Below, one piece after another: positions 9,956 to 19,124 of a stretch of DNA of 64,000 bases. The stretch lies in contig NZ_JABEYA020000002.1 in NCBI RefSeq assembly GCF_013074385.2, positions 186,001 through 250,000 on the forward strand, given 5' to 3'. Below the pieces are notes generated by a model. That model ran no database searches. It had not been told where the DNA came from and worked only from the letters and a program-made list of their open reading frames with translations. The first letter of the stretch is position 1; each line of letters begins with the position of its first letter. A program made the position numbers and the translations under genes. Source of the stretch: Vibrio ostreicida (GTDB taxonomy: Bacteria; Pseudomonadota; Gammaproteobacteria; Enterobacterales; Vibrionaceae).

Positions 9956-10005
9956 TCTTTTTCGGAAGATTACCCTTTCGGTGTTTACATCGGAACTATG
10001 GTCTC

Positions 10006-10039
10006 AAAAGCCTGGCATCTTGCCAGGCTTTTTGTTTTT
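10006..10039 (+). terminator. intrinsic terminator after rpsI
   Basis: AAAAGCCTGGCA (10006-10017), loop TCT, TGCCAGGCTTTTT (10021-10033), then TGTTTTT. It closes the rplM-rpsI operon. From here to petA (10040-10281) I see only the petA promoter and a leader ORF. Confidence 0.9.
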
Positions 10040-10154
10040 CATCTCGACAAAACTGCGTTGTACGCCAGTTCCTATCAGGATTTCTAGAGTTACCTGCCTT
10101 TTGTGACCTCATAGGCGCTTTACTTCACGGATGTTATAAAAAGGTAGCTTTATC

Positions 10155-10183
10155 TTGTCAAAAAGTAGGGTTTTATTTATCAT
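10155..10183 (+). promoter_or_regulatory. petABC promoter
   Basis: TTGTCA (10155-10160), a 17-base spacer, and TATCAT (10178-10183) make a good sigma-70 promoter, with transcription expected near 10190 and a leader of roughly 90 bases before petA. Confidence 0.65.
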
Positions 10184-10265
10184 TTGCCATCAAATAAATA
10201 CAACTAAATTCGTATTTTGTTAGCCATGCTCCTTAAGAGGAATAATAATAATCTAAGGGGAGCAA

Positions 10266-10304
10266 ATGGGAGAATGTTTGGATGAGCAATGCGCCTTTAA
10301 ATAA
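10266..10304 (+). CDS. possible leader ORF overlapping petA
   Basis: A 12-codon frame, MGECLDEQCAFK, starts at an ATG 2 bases after AAGGGGAG (10256-10263), and a further GGGAGA serves petA itself. It overlaps the petA start in another frame and ends 20 bases inside petA. It might couple translation or be chance; I cannot tell from one sequence. Confidence 0.25.
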   Translation: MGECLDEQCAFK

Positions 10305-10875
10305 CGGCCGTAGACGTTTCTTGACAGCAACAACCGCGGTTGTTGGTGGCTTGGGAGCTGTCGCAGTAGCCGTGCCGTTTATAAAATCTTGGAACCCAAG
10401 TGATAAAGCAAAAGCTGCAGGGGCCCCCGTTGAAGTTGAAATAGGTAAACTTGAAGAAGGGCAAATGGTTCGTGTTGAATGGCGTGGCAAACCGGTTTGG
10501 GTTGTCCGCCGCTCGCAATCGATCGTTGAAGGGCTGAAAGATATTGACGGTCAGCTCCGTGATCCACAGTCTGGGGAAGAGCAGCAACCTGCCTACGCGC
10601 AAAACGCGTATCGCTCTATTAAACCAGAGTATTTTATTGCTGTGGGTATTTGTACTCACCTGGGTTGTTCGCCCACCTATTTACCCGATACTTTTAGCGA
10701 ACAAGTTCAAGGTGTTAAATCTGGTTTCTTCTGTCCTTGTCACGGTTCAAAGTTCGATATGGCGGGCCGGGTTTTTCAAGGCGTTCCTGCACCACTTAAT
10801 CTTGTTGTACCTAAACACACGTATCTAAGTGAGACTAAGATTATTATTGGTGTTGACGAAGAAGGGGAAGCATGA
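10282..10875 (+). CDS. petA: ubiquinol-cytochrome c reductase iron-sulfur subunit
   Basis: Rieske subunit of the cytochrome bc1 complex, passing an electron from ubiquinol to cytochrome c1. The N-terminus has a twin-arginine motif (GRRRFL, residues 9-14) and an uncleaved membrane helix (about 17-34), as expected for Tat-exported Rieske proteins. The 2Fe-2S ligands are Cys124 and His126 in CTHLGC, and Cys151 and His154 in CPCHGS; Cys129 and Cys153 form the disulfide. It is the first gene of petABC and overlaps petB by 4 bases (ATGA), so translation is probably coupled. Confidence 0.97.
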   Translation: MSNAPLNNGRRRFLTATTAVVGGLGAVAVAVPFIKSWNPSDKAKAAGAPVEVEIGKLEEGQMVRVEWRGKPVWVVRRSQSIVEGLKDIDGQLRDPQSGEEQQPAYAQNAYRSIKPEYFIAVGICTHLGCSPTYLPDTFSEQVQGVKSGFFCPCHGSKFDMAGRVFQGVPAPLNLVVPKHTYLSETKIIIGVDEEGEA

Positions 10876-12140
10876 TGCAAGCTTTACTTGATTGGGTAGA
10901 AAAACGTCTACCAGCAATGAATGCTTATAAAAAGCATCTCTCTGAATACCCGATGCCTAAGAACTTCAACTTCTGGTATCTGTTTGGTTCGTTGGCGATG
11001 CTGGTTCTCGTCAATCAAATTCTGACAGGGGTGTGGTTGACAATGAACTACGTACCGTCAGGAGATGGGGCATTTGCTTCCGTTGAATACATCATGCGGG
11101 ATGTCGAGTATGGTTGGCTGCTCCGTTATATGCATTCCACAGGAGCCTCAGCATTCTTCGTTGTGATTTACCTTCATATGTTCCGTGCTTTGATTTATGG
11201 TTCATATCAAAAGCCTCGTGAGTTACTTTGGATCTTCGGTATGTTGATCTTTTTGGTGCTTATGGCTGAAGCCTTTATGGGATATTTATTGCCTTGGGGG
11301 CAAATGTCTTATTGGGGAGCACAGGTCATTATTTCTCTGTTTGGTGCAATACCAGTGATAGGGGATGATTTAACCTTATGGATTCGCGGCGATTATGTGA
11401 TTTCTGGGGCGACGCTCAACCGTTTCTTTGCACTGCATGTGATAGCGCTACCGATTGTTTTGTTGTTGCTGATTGTTCTTCACGTTTTAGCGTTGCATGA
11501 AGTGGGTTCAAATAACCCAGACGGAATCGAGACCAAGTTACCAAAAGGCAGCATGGGCGACGATTACGAAACGCAGTTCAAATTCCACAAAGACTACACG
11601 AAAAAGTATGACATTATCGATTCTATACCTTTCCATCCTTATGGAACGGTTAAAGATTTGATTGGTGTTGCTGGCTTCTTATTCTTGTTCTGTTACGTGT
11701 TATTTTTTAACCCCGAGATGGGCGGCTACTTTTTAGAGCCACCTAACTTTGAGGCTGCAAACCCTCTTAAAACGCCAGAGCACATCGCACCTGTTTGGTA
11801 TTTCACGCCGTTTTACGCAATATTGCGAGCGGTGCCCGATAAACTGATCGGTGTCATTGCAATGGGTGCGTCCATCGCCGTGTTATTTGTTCTGCCTTGG
11901 CTTGACCGCTGTAAAGTACGTTCTTATCGGTATCGCAGTAAATTCCATTTGTTGAATATCATCCAATTCACGATCAGCTTTATTGCGTTGGGCGTTTTGG
12001 GTGCCTTACCCGCGACACCTACTTACACGTTATTAGCGCAGATCTTCAGCGTCGCTTATTTCATGTTCTTCGTACTCCTGTTTTATTACAGTAAAAATGA
12101 AGCAACTAAGCCATTACCAGACAGGGTGACATTTAAATGA
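10872..12140 (+). CDS. petB: cytochrome b subunit of bc1 complex
   Basis: Membrane core of the bc1 complex, binding hemes bL and bH and both quinone sites. Heme ligands appear as His88 and His102 in one helix and His189 and His204 in another; the second pair has 14 intervening residues rather than the 13 of mitochondrial cytochrome b. The quinol-site PEWY motif is PVWY here (307-310), which I recall as common in beta/gammaproteobacteria. At 422 residues with both b6-like and subunit-IV-like parts it is full length. ATG codons at 10872 and 10875 are both possible starts; the first gives the ATGA overlap with petA. Confidence 0.97.
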   Translation: MMQALLDWVEKRLPAMNAYKKHLSEYPMPKNFNFWYLFGSLAMLVLVNQILTGVWLTMNYVPSGDGAFASVEYIMRDVEYGWLLRYMHSTGASAFFVVIYLHMFRALIYGSYQKPRELLWIFGMLIFLVLMAEAFMGYLLPWGQMSYWGAQVIISLFGAIPVIGDDLTLWIRGDYVISGATLNRFFALHVIALPIVLLLLIVLHVLALHEVGSNNPDGIETKLPKGSMGDDYETQFKFHKDYTKKYDIIDSIPFHPYGTVKDLIGVAGFLFLFCYVLFFNPEMGGYFLEPPNFEAANPLKTPEHIAPVWYFTPFYAILRAVPDKLIGVIAMGASIAVLFVLPWLDRCKVRSYRYRSKFHLLNIIQFTISFIALGVLGALPATPTYTLLAQIFSVAYFMFFVLLFYYSKNEATKPLPDRVTFK

Positions 12141-12874
12141 AAAAATGGATTGTAATTTTACTTGCAATGCTGCCTTCGCTGGCCATGGCAGCTGGTGCTA
12201 ACGTACCTTTAGATAAAGCAAATAATGACCTCAGTGATAAAGCGTCACTGCAAAATGGCGCTAAGATGTTCATGAATTACTGTTTTGGGTGCCATTCTGC
12301 TCAATATCAACGGTATGAGCGTGTGGGAAGGGATATAGGAATACCTGTTGATCTGTTGAAAGAGAACCTGATTTTTGATCCAGAAACCAAAGTAGGTTCA
12401 TTAATGGAGAACGCGATTCCTGATAAATCCGCTGCGAAATGGTTTGGTGCTGCGCCACCAGATTTGACTTTGGTCGCTCGTGTGCGTGGTGCGGATTGGC
12501 TCTATACCTATTTACGTTCTTTCTACGAGGATCCTTCTCGTCCCTTTGGCGTAAATAATGTCGTTTTTCCTAGTGTCGGTATGCCCCATGTGCTCGAAGA
12601 GTTGCAAGGCATTCCAAAAGCACGCTATGAAACAGAAATGATCAACGGGGAAGAGCATCGCGTTCTTGTCGGCGTTGAGAGTGATGGCACTGGTGAGCTA
12701 AACACAGAAGAATACGACAACGCTGTCCGCGATTTAGTCAACTTCCTAGAATATTCTGGTGATCCAGTCAAACTTGAGCGTCATGCTCTTGGTTGGTGGG
12801 TTATGGCTTTTCTTGTTGTCTTCTCAGTAGTGGTTGTTCTTCTCAAGAAAGAATATTGGCGCGATGTGCACTAA
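12137..12874 (+). CDS. petC: cytochrome c1 subunit of bc1 complex
   Basis: Periplasmic heme c subunit that accepts electrons from the Rieske protein. A signal peptide occupies residues 1-18 (cleavage after AMA). The heme site CFGCH (49-53) has Met149 in VGMP as the likely sixth ligand. A single C-terminal helix (about 217-236, WWVMAFLVVFSVVVVLL) anchors it with its short tail in the cytoplasm. It overlaps petB by 4 bases and is the last gene before a terminator. Confidence 0.96.
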   Translation: MKKWIVILLAMLPSLAMAAGANVPLDKANNDLSDKASLQNGAKMFMNYCFGCHSAQYQRYERVGRDIGIPVDLLKENLIFDPETKVGSLMENAIPDKSAAKWFGAAPPDLTLVARVRGADWLYTYLRSFYEDPSRPFGVNNVVFPSVGMPHVLEELQGIPKARYETEMINGEEHRVLVGVESDGTGELNTEEYDNAVRDLVNFLEYSGDPVKLERHALGWWVMAFLVVFSVVVVLLKKEYWRDVH

Positions 12875-12914
12875 ATGTGCTAATATGCCCTGCTATTTTC
12901 CAATTCTAATGTTG

Positions 12915-12945
12915 ACAATGGAGGCTTAGCCTCCATTGTTTTTTA
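12915..12945 (+). terminator. intrinsic terminator after petC
   Basis: ACAATGGAGGC (12915-12925), loop TTA, GCCTCCATTGT (12929-12939), then T6. Only 24 bases separate it from the sspA start, so sspA must use readthrough or a promoter within or upstream of this hairpin; I see no clear one. Confidence 0.85.
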
Positions 12946-12969
12946 TATCTAAGTGTGCTGGAGGGCTCC

Positions 12970-13605
12970 ATGGCTGTAGCTGCCAATAAACGTTCTGTGA
13001 TGACTCTATTTTCAAGTGCATCTGATATGTATAGCCATCAGGTACGTATTGTTCTGGCTGAAAAGGGTGTCAGTGTTGAAGTTGAATTAGTAGATGAAGT
13101 AAATCTTCCTGCTGAGCTTATTGAACTGAACCCGTACAAATCAGTACCGACTTTAGTCGATCGCGAACTGGCGCTTTATGACTCTAAAATCATCATGGAA
13201 TACTTGGATGAGCGTTTTCCTCATCCACCATTGATGCCTGTTTATCCAGTGGCTCGCGGTAATAGTCGTCTGATGATTTATCGCATTGAAAAAAATTGGT
13301 ACACACTGGCAGAGAAAGTGGTGAACGGCAGCGCTGAAGAAGCTGAAAGTGCACGTAATAAACTGCGTAATGACCTTCTTACTCTAGGCCCTGTGTTTGC
13401 CGAATATGAATACTTCATGAGCGAAGAGTTCAGCTTGATCGATTGTTATTTGGCTCCACTACTGTGGCGTTTACCTGAGTTGAGTATTGAACTTACGGGA
13501 CCTGGTTCAAAAGAGCTCAAAGTTTATATGAACCGTGTTTTTGAGCGTGATTCTTTCCTAGCTTCGTTGACCGAGGCTGAGCGCGAAATGCGCCTGACTC
13601 GCTAA
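12970..13605 (+). CDS. sspA: stringent starvation protein A
   Basis: A glutathione-S-transferase-fold protein that binds RNA polymerase and alters transcription in stationary phase and acid stress. The thioredoxin-like N-domain begins SVMTLFSSASDMYSHQVRI and contains NPYKSVPTLVD; the helical C-domain ends near SFLASLTEAE. The ATG at 12970 has a GGAGGG Shine-Dalgarno at 12959-12964; the in-frame ATG 15 bases earlier would overlap that site, so the shorter product (211 residues) is chosen. It forms an operon with sspB, 11 bases apart. Confidence 0.95.
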   Translation: MAVAANKRSVMTLFSSASDMYSHQVRIVLAEKGVSVEVELVDEVNLPAELIELNPYKSVPTLVDRELALYDSKIIMEYLDERFPHPPLMPVYPVARGNSRLMIYRIEKNWYTLAEKVVNGSAEEAESARNKLRNDLLTLGPVFAEYEYFMSEEFSLIDCYLAPLLWRLPELSIELTGPGSKELKVYMNRVFERDSFLASLTEAEREMRLTR

Positions 13606-13616
13606 TTGGAAGCGAT

Positions 13617-14126
13617 ATGGACATAGCAAAAATGACGCCTCGACGCCCATATCTGCTTCGAGCCTTTTATGATTGGTTAGTTGATAATGATCTGACTCCA
13701 CATCTTGTGGTAGAAGCGACACTCCCTGGAGTTCGTGTTCCTGTCGAGTTTATTCAAGATGGGCAGATCATTCTCAATATTGCTCCAAGAGCGGTTGGTA
13801 ATCTAGAACTGGGTGACGACGCAGTGACGTTTAATGCGCGTTTTTCAGGTCGACCTCATTCTGTTATCGTTCCCCTGTATGCGGTGCAAGCGATATATGC
13901 TCGTGAAAATGGTGCGGGTACGATGTTTGAACCAGAAGAGGCTTATACGGATGATTTTGAACCCCATAACACTGAGGCTGACGATGAGAGCGGGCAAGAG
14001 TCTATTTTGACACTGGCCACGGAACGCAGCGAAGGGGAGTCGACAGGTGAGGAAGAGCATCCCTCTCCCGATGATGAGCCGCCCCGCCCTAAGGGTGGTC
14101 GCCCGAGCTTACGGATAATTAAGTAA
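13617..14126 (+). CDS. sspB: ClpXP adaptor SspB
   Basis: Adaptor that binds ssrA-tagged peptides and, in the sigma-E pathway, cleaved RseA, delivering them to ClpXP. The substrate-binding domain (1-110) includes TPRRPYLLRAFYDWL and the conserved GVRVP; a long acidic linker (about 110-155) leads to the C-terminal ClpX-binding motif GGRPSLRIIK. The 169 residues match the family. Its pairing with sspA and its link to RseA turnover connect it functionally with degS in this window. Confidence 0.95.
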   Translation: MDIAKMTPRRPYLLRAFYDWLVDNDLTPHLVVEATLPGVRVPVEFIQDGQIILNIAPRAVGNLELGDDAVTFNARFSGRPHSVIVPLYAVQAIYARENGAGTMFEPEEAYTDDFEPHNTEADDESGQESILTLATERSEGESTGEEEHPSPDDEPPRPKGGRPSLRIIK

Positions 14127-14130
14127 ATAA

Positions 14131-14155
14131 AAAGCAGCGATTACGCTGCTTTTTT
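14131..14155 (+). terminator. intrinsic terminator after sspB
   Basis: AAAGCAGCG (14131-14139), loop ATTA, CGCTGCTTT (14144-14152), T-run. It lies between sspB and the converging dolP gene; the A-rich left flank means it could work in both directions. Confidence 0.85.
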
Positions 14156-14172
14156 ATTGACTGAAGGTAATC

Positions 14173-14742
14173 TTAGCGATTGGTTTCAAATGCCTTTATG
14201 ACTCTTTTCACGCCAGAAATATTACGTGCGACTTCAATGGCGATATCGGCCTGTTCTGGGGAGACATAGCCTAGTAGGAAAACTTCTTTGTCTTCGGTAA
14301 TCACCTTGATGGTGACACCATTAAGATCTTTGTTCGTCAGCAGTGCTGATTTTACTTTTGTCGTAATCCAACTATCGTGGCTTATTTGCCCGACGGAAAG
14401 CGGTGATTTGATTCGAACCTGATTATGGACTTTGGTCACGCCTTTAATCGATTTCGTCTTCGCGACAAACTCATTCAATAATTCTTTGTTTATCGCCTGC
14501 CCCATTAATACGACACTTCCATCGTAAGCATTGGCTGTAATTCTGACCTCTCGTCGAAAAGGGGCTTTATTACTGAGTCCCGCGACTTCAAATTCGATGC
14601 TGCTATCGCTCCACATTTTTTCAGTACTGCGAGGATCGGAAACAATGTTCGCAGTGGTGGCTGCACCAGCAACGAATAAGCCAGCACAACCCGTTGTGCC
14701 TAAAAGTAGGGAGAGGAGAATCAATAATCTAAAATAGGTCAT
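14173..14742 (-). CDS. dolP: outer-membrane lipoprotein DolP (YraP), two BON domains
   Basis: Lipoprotein of the DolP/YraP family, which binds anionic phospholipid, localises to the division site and supports BAM activity and outer-membrane integrity. A lipoprotein signal runs to Cys19 (LLGTTGC); the -3 residue Thr is not the usual Leu. Two BON domains follow (about 45-115 and 120-189), each with the G-V-x-x-V pattern. It is the last gene of the minus-strand lpoA-yraN-diaA-dolP set and lies 3 bases from diaA. Its E. coli homologue is controlled by sigma-E; no such promoter is obvious here. Confidence 0.92.
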   Translation of the reverse strand: MTYFRLLILLSLLLGTTGCAGLFVAGAATTANIVSDPRSTEKMWSDSSIEFEVAGLSNKAPFRREVRITANAYDGSVVLMGQAINKELLNEFVAKTKSIKGVTKVHNQVRIKSPLSVGQISHDSWITTKVKSALLTNKDLNGVTIKVITEDKEVFLLGYVSPEQADIAIEVARNISGVKRVIKAFETNR

Positions 14743-14745
14743 AAG

Positions 14746-15336
14746 CTAATCTTCGTGAGCGGGAAAGAGTACTTGATCGATAAGATCGCACAAGCAGTGA
14801 AGTGTCACCATATGTACTTCATGAATTCTAACAGTTCTGTGAGACGGAATACGAATTTCTACGTCGTTTTCACCCAGAAGTCCTGCCATTTCACCACCAT
14901 CCTTACCTGTGAAAGCAATAATAGTCATATCTCTCGTGACGGCTGCTTCCATGGCTTTAATAATATTTTTGCTGTTTCCGCTTGTTGATATTGCTAACAA
15001 AACATCACCAGTTTGGCCAAACGCTCGCACCTGCTTGGAAAAAATTTCTTCATAGTGATAATCGTTAGCAACAGCGGTAAGTGTAGTATTATCTGCGGTC
15101 AAAGCCATGGCAGGCAGGCTAGGTCGTTCTGTTTCAAAGCGGTTGAGCAAACAGGACACAAATTGTTGCGCATTTGACGAAGATCCGCCGTTACCACAGC
15201 AAAGAATTTTGTTGCCGTTCAGTAAGCTGGCCACGACTGCTTGAGCGGCATGAGTGATTGCATCGGGTAGTGCTTCAGCAGAGGCAATCTGTATCTGAAT
15301 ACTTTCGGTAAAGCTGTCTTTAATGCTGTCTAGCAT
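14746..15336 (-). CDS. diaA: DnaA initiator-associating protein DiaA
   Basis: SIS-domain protein that binds DnaA and promotes its assembly at oriC. The 196-residue sequence is one SIS fold with [14 protein letters not shown] (46-59) and [10 protein letters not shown] near the sugar-binding site. It resembles the phosphoheptose isomerase GmhA, but position next to yraN and dolP favours DiaA. The flanking genes are 3 bases away on either side, so it is clearly inside an operon. Confidence 0.93.
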   Translation of the reverse strand: MLDSIKDSFTESIQIQIASAEALPDAITHAAQAVVASLLNGNKILCCGNGGSSSNAQQFVSCLLNRFETERPSLPAMALTADNTTLTAVANDYHYEEIFSKQVRAFGQTGDVLLAISTSGNSKNIIKAMEAAVTRDMTIIAFTGKDGGEMAGLLGENDVEIRIPSHRTVRIHEVHMVTLHCLCDLIDQVLFPAHED

Positions 15337-15339
15337 TGA

Positions 15340-15750
15340 TTATCCTTCAATTATTGCGTTTTTTATCCAGTCGATTTGGTCGCCATGCTCGTGCATTGCG
15401 ATAACATCAAATCGAATATCTGTCGAATGGACAGATTTACTTTGTTTCATAAGCCATTGGTGTGCGGCTTTAATAATTTTGTTCATCTTAGTTTGGGTGA
15501 CAGTTTCTGCAGCATGACCAAAGCGCTGATGAGATCGGTATCGTACCTCGATAAATACAATCGTCGAGCCCTCTTGCATTATAAGGTCGATTTCCCCCAC
15601 TTTGGTATTAAAGTTTTTTTCGAGTAAGGAAAGGCCGTGGCGGTTAAGGAATGTTTCCGCCATAGCCTCATAAAACTCGCCACTCTTTCGTTTATTGCGA
15701 AACACTGTGTTTCGCCCAGCTAATTTCGCGCTGAACAACACATTCATCAT
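15340..15750 (-). CDS. yraN: YraN family endonuclease-like protein (UPF0102)
   Basis: Small protein with a predicted restriction-endonuclease-like fold; its role is not settled. The core motif GEIDLIM...VFIEVRYR (about 52-72) carries the E-D-ExK-like acidic residues of the nuclease fold. Its 136 residues align end to end with E. coli YraN if the start is 15750, which makes the gene overlap the last 59 bases of lpoA in another frame; shorter starts would lose the conserved E-x-x-A helix. Same order as in E. coli. Confidence 0.88.
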   Translation of the reverse strand: MMNVLFSAKLAGRNTVFRNKRKSGEFYEAMAETFLNRHGLSLLEKNFNTKVGEIDLIMQEGSTIVFIEVRYRSHQRFGHAAETVTQTKMNKIIKAAHQWLMKQSKSVHSTDIRFDVIAMHEHGDQIDWIKNAIIEG

Positions 15751-17506
15751 TGATGCTTAGTACACCAGTGTTGCCTTCGATGCGGTGCCCCTTGACGACT
15801 TTCATCTGTGGCAATTGTTCCATCAATAGGTAAGCGTCCATACCTAGAGCTTGTAAGCGCTTCTCAGCATTGGAGTCTTTCGGCCACAATTGCTCCATTT
15901 GTGCTTCAAGGGCAGCATTAGGTTGAATGAGAAGTGGTATATCACTATACATCACGTTAGTCAGATCTTCATATTGCTGACGTCCGCTATTACTACGGGA
16001 ATTTGAAAAAAGTTGTGGTGGGGTAGTATCTGGGTTAATGGCGACTTCAATAAAAGGTTTAATGAGTGTTAACTCTGCGCTGCTCGCGACAATGTAAACT
16101 GCATCGATGTCCCGACGACTACGTGGCTGGCTTTCAAGAGGGATCTTAAGTAAGGATCCCATTTGTGCAATATGCTGTTGACTTTCCTGCAAGCCAAAAA
16201 CTTTATTGATGTCTTTTTGCAGTTGGCGTTTATCGCCAAATAGATTGACTGCCAATTTATTGCTGCTGTAGGTTTTCCATTCCTTTTCGAATGCTTCAAC
16301 AACCCGGGTGCCAAGGCGACCTTGAGGGGCAAGAATCAAAGGATAACGATAACCTTGAGCAAACAGGTGTTTTGCCGCTTGTGCAACTTCCTGCTCGGGA
16401 GAAAGCGCGAGGTAGCAGGTGTTATTTCCAGATTCCAGATTATTTGGGATATTTAACGCTAATGTGGGAATCGGATGTGTCAACTTGGCCTGTGCTTGTT
16501 GAAGCTTTTCTACATTACTTTTGATTAGAGGGCCGACAACGAAGTCGATGTTTTTGTCTTGAAGGGTTCGTTCCAGTTCTTCAGGTGTCACGGTTTTCGT
16601 ATCAATAACGGTCAAATTGGCATTCTTATCCCGTTGCGAATCATTCATCATTTGCAAGATAAAGCCGTCTCTAATTAACTGAGCTTGTTTGGCAAACTTA
16701 CCTGAAAGAGGAAGCAGTAAGGCGGTGTTAACAGGTTTGACAATATCAAGACTGAGAATATCTTCAATCGCCCTAGGGGTATAAACGGAAACGGGATGAT
16801 TGGGGTTCTCTGCTAACCACTTTTCTAGGGTGTTTTTGAGTTGTGGTATATTACTCGACAACGTTTTTACGTAAATTACGATCTGTAACCATCCGTCCAA
16901 CACCGCTTCATCTGGTTCGGCTGAGAGCTGTGTGATTTGATGTTGGTTATATTGATTTAGGTTACTCCAGACTTGCTGTGCGATCATCGCCTGCTGGGAT
17001 TGCCCAACATATTGAGAAAGCTTGATGGTTTCGCGAGCTGCCTCAAAATATTGCTCTTGTTGAGCAAGCAATTTTGCCTTGAGTTGGTGATAGTCTTCCC
17101 ACTGCTTGTTGGCCAAATGCCACGATGATTTAAAGTTAAGGTGACCGAGCGCTTCCTCGAAATTTTGTTGCCTAGCCGCCAGCCCCGCCTGTTCAAGCTG
17201 AAACTGTGCCTGTTGTGAAGGCAATAAAGACTGACGAGATAAGCGTTGAGTTAACAAATTGGCTTGATAAAAATCATTGGAATCGATTGTTGACTTCAAT
17301 GCCATGATTAACCAATCATTCTGTAAACGCCCTTGAGCGCTATCCGCACGCATGAGGTAAGTTTGCATTGATTGACTTGGTTCGAGTGTAATATCAACCG
17401 ATGTGGGGGTTGAGGGAGGGGTGGAACAGGCTGTCAATGCGATAGCAAGTGCTACAGGAGTCAGTAAGCGTGTTACACTGAGTCGCTTGTGGTTTTTCAT
17501 GGCCAT
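15692..17506 (-). CDS. lpoA: penicillin-binding protein activator LpoA
   Basis: Outer-membrane lipoprotein that reaches through the periplasm to stimulate the transpeptidase of PBP1a. The signal peptide ends in a lipobox LTAC with Cys27 (or Cys25 if translation starts at the second Met). The N-terminal half is TPR-like helical repeats (about 45-255), the C-terminal half a periplasmic-binding-protein-like fold starting near TALLLPLSGKFAKQ. Its 604 residues are typical. It is the first gene of the minus-strand operon and diverges from rsmI with 63 bases between. Confidence 0.94.
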   Translation of the reverse strand: MAMKNHKRLSVTRLLTPVALAIALTACSTPPSTPTSVDITLEPSQSMQTYLMRADSAQGRLQNDWLIMALKSTIDSNDFYQANLLTQRLSRQSLLPSQQAQFQLEQAGLAARQQNFEEALGHLNFKSSWHLANKQWEDYHQLKAKLLAQQEQYFEAARETIKLSQYVGQSQQAMIAQQVWSNLNQYNQHQITQLSAEPDEAVLDGWLQIVIYVKTLSSNIPQLKNTLEKWLAENPNHPVSVYTPRAIEDILSLDIVKPVNTALLLPLSGKFAKQAQLIRDGFILQMMNDSQRDKNANLTVIDTKTVTPEELERTLQDKNIDFVVGPLIKSNVEKLQQAQAKLTHPIPTLALNIPNNLESGNNTCYLALSPEQEVAQAAKHLFAQGYRYPLILAPQGRLGTRVVEAFEKEWKTYSSNKLAVNLFGDKRQLQKDINKVFGLQESQQHIAQMGSLLKIPLESQPRSRRDIDAVYIVASSAELTLIKPFIEVAINPDTTPPQLFSNSRSNSGRQQYEDLTNVMYSDIPLLIQPNAALEAQMEQLWPKDSNAEKRLQALGMDAYLLMEQLPQMKVVKGHRIEGNTGVLSINDECVVQREISWAKHSVSQ

Positions 17507-17569
17507 GAGCTCTTAATTAATTCCATATAAAATTGTGTCTATATTAATCGTTGAAGTGATGGTAAACAA

Positions 17570-18448
17570 ATGACAAATAACAAAACCTTACCAACTGAGG
17601 TCCCAACTCTCTATATTGTCCCGACTCCAATTGGCAATTTAGGTGATATCACTCAACGCGCGCTTGACGTTTTAGCTGACGTCGAACTGATTGCTGCAGA
17701 AGACACCCGACATACTGGTAGATTATTGTCCCATTTTGGTATCACAACGAAAACCTTTGCATTACATGATCACAATGAACAGCAAAAATCAAAAGTTTTG
17801 GTCGAAAAATTGCTCTCAGGCAACTCTATAGCATTAGTCTCTGACGCTGGGACGCCACTGATTAGTGATCCAGGTTACCATCTTGTCACAAAGTGTCGTC
17901 AAGCTGGCGTAAAAGTTGTCCCGCTCCCGGGAGCCTGTGCCGTCGTTACAGCGCTGAGTGGCTCTGGTTTACCTTCTGATCGATTTAGCTTCGAGGGTTT
18001 TTTACCTGCTAAAAGTAAAGGACGAAAAGATAAGTTCCTTGAAATTGCAAAAGTAGAGCGAACCTGCGTATTTTACGAATCGCCGCATCGTATTCTTGAT
18101 TCTTTGGCCGATATGCTTGCAATACTGGGCCCCCAGCGAGAGGTTGTGTTGGCTCGGGAATTAACCAAAACGTTTGAAACGATGAAGGGTTTACCCTTGG
18201 GTGAATTGTTTGAATGGGTGAAATCAGATCAAAATCAGCAAAGAGGCGAAATGGTCTTGCTCATTCACGGTTATCGAGCGATAGAAACTGAAAATATGCC
18301 GGAAGAGGCCACTCGTACCCTGAAAATTCTGAGTAAAGAATTGCCATTAAAAAAAGCGGCCGCGTTAACTGCTGAAATCTATAATTTGAAAAAAAATGCG
18401 CTGTACAAATGGGGATTAGAAAACGCCGACGAAAACACGGAAATGTAA
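17570..18448 (+). CDS. rsmI: 16S rRNA 2'-O-methyltransferase RsmI
   Basis: Methylates the ribose of C1402 in 16S rRNA, alongside RsmH, whose gene lies just downstream beyond rnpB. It is a tetrapyrrole-methylase-fold enzyme: [11 protein letters not shown] (18-28), AEDTRHTG (44-51) and [12 protein letters not shown] (about 96-107) mark the SAM-binding and substrate loops. The 292 residues are normal. Divergent from lpoA. Confidence 0.96.
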   Translation: MTNNKTLPTEVPTLYIVPTPIGNLGDITQRALDVLADVELIAAEDTRHTGRLLSHFGITTKTFALHDHNEQQKSKVLVEKLLSGNSIALVSDAGTPLISDPGYHLVTKCRQAGVKVVPLPGACAVVTALSGSGLPSDRFSFEGFLPAKSKGRKDKFLEIAKVERTCVFYESPHRILDSLADMLAILGPQREVVLARELTKTFETMKGLPLGELFEWVKSDQNQQRGEMVLLIHGYRAIETENMPEEATRTLKILSKELPLKKAAALTAEIYNLKKNALYKWGLENADENTEM

Positions 18449-18508
18449 GGTCGTATGATTAAAAAAACACCGAACAAGTCCATGCTGCCGTCAAATCTGT
18501 GAACTGAC

Positions 18509-18537
18509 TAGACACTCAGAAAATAAGTCTATACAAT
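18509..18537 (+). promoter_or_regulatory. rnpB promoter
   Basis: TAGACA (18509-18514), a 17-base spacer and TACAAT (18532-18537), followed by a G+C-rich segment, place the start near 18545, exactly where the RNase P RNA begins. Confidence 0.8.
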
Positions 18538-18544
18538 CCGCCCT

Positions 18545-18939
<395 letters not shown>

Positions 18940-18945
18940 ATTCGA

Positions 18946-18985
18946 AACCCATCGTAACGTTATCGTTATGATGGGTTTTTTGCTT
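18946..18985 (+). terminator. intrinsic terminator of rnpB
   Basis: AAACCCATC(G) at 18946-18954 pairs with (T)GATGGGTTT around the TAACGTTATCGTTA apex, followed by T6 and a second T-run. Ends rnpB transcription before the dcw cluster. Confidence 0.85.
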
Positions 18986-19124
18986 TTTATTGACGAAACT
19001 AATTCTGCAAACACTAAACTTAGCGCAATATCACGTGTTCCGATTCGCAATGGGTGACGATAACTTGCTAAATCAGTACACTGGAAAGATTGGACGCATC
19101 GGTGTGAGAGCGAGACAAATAAAC

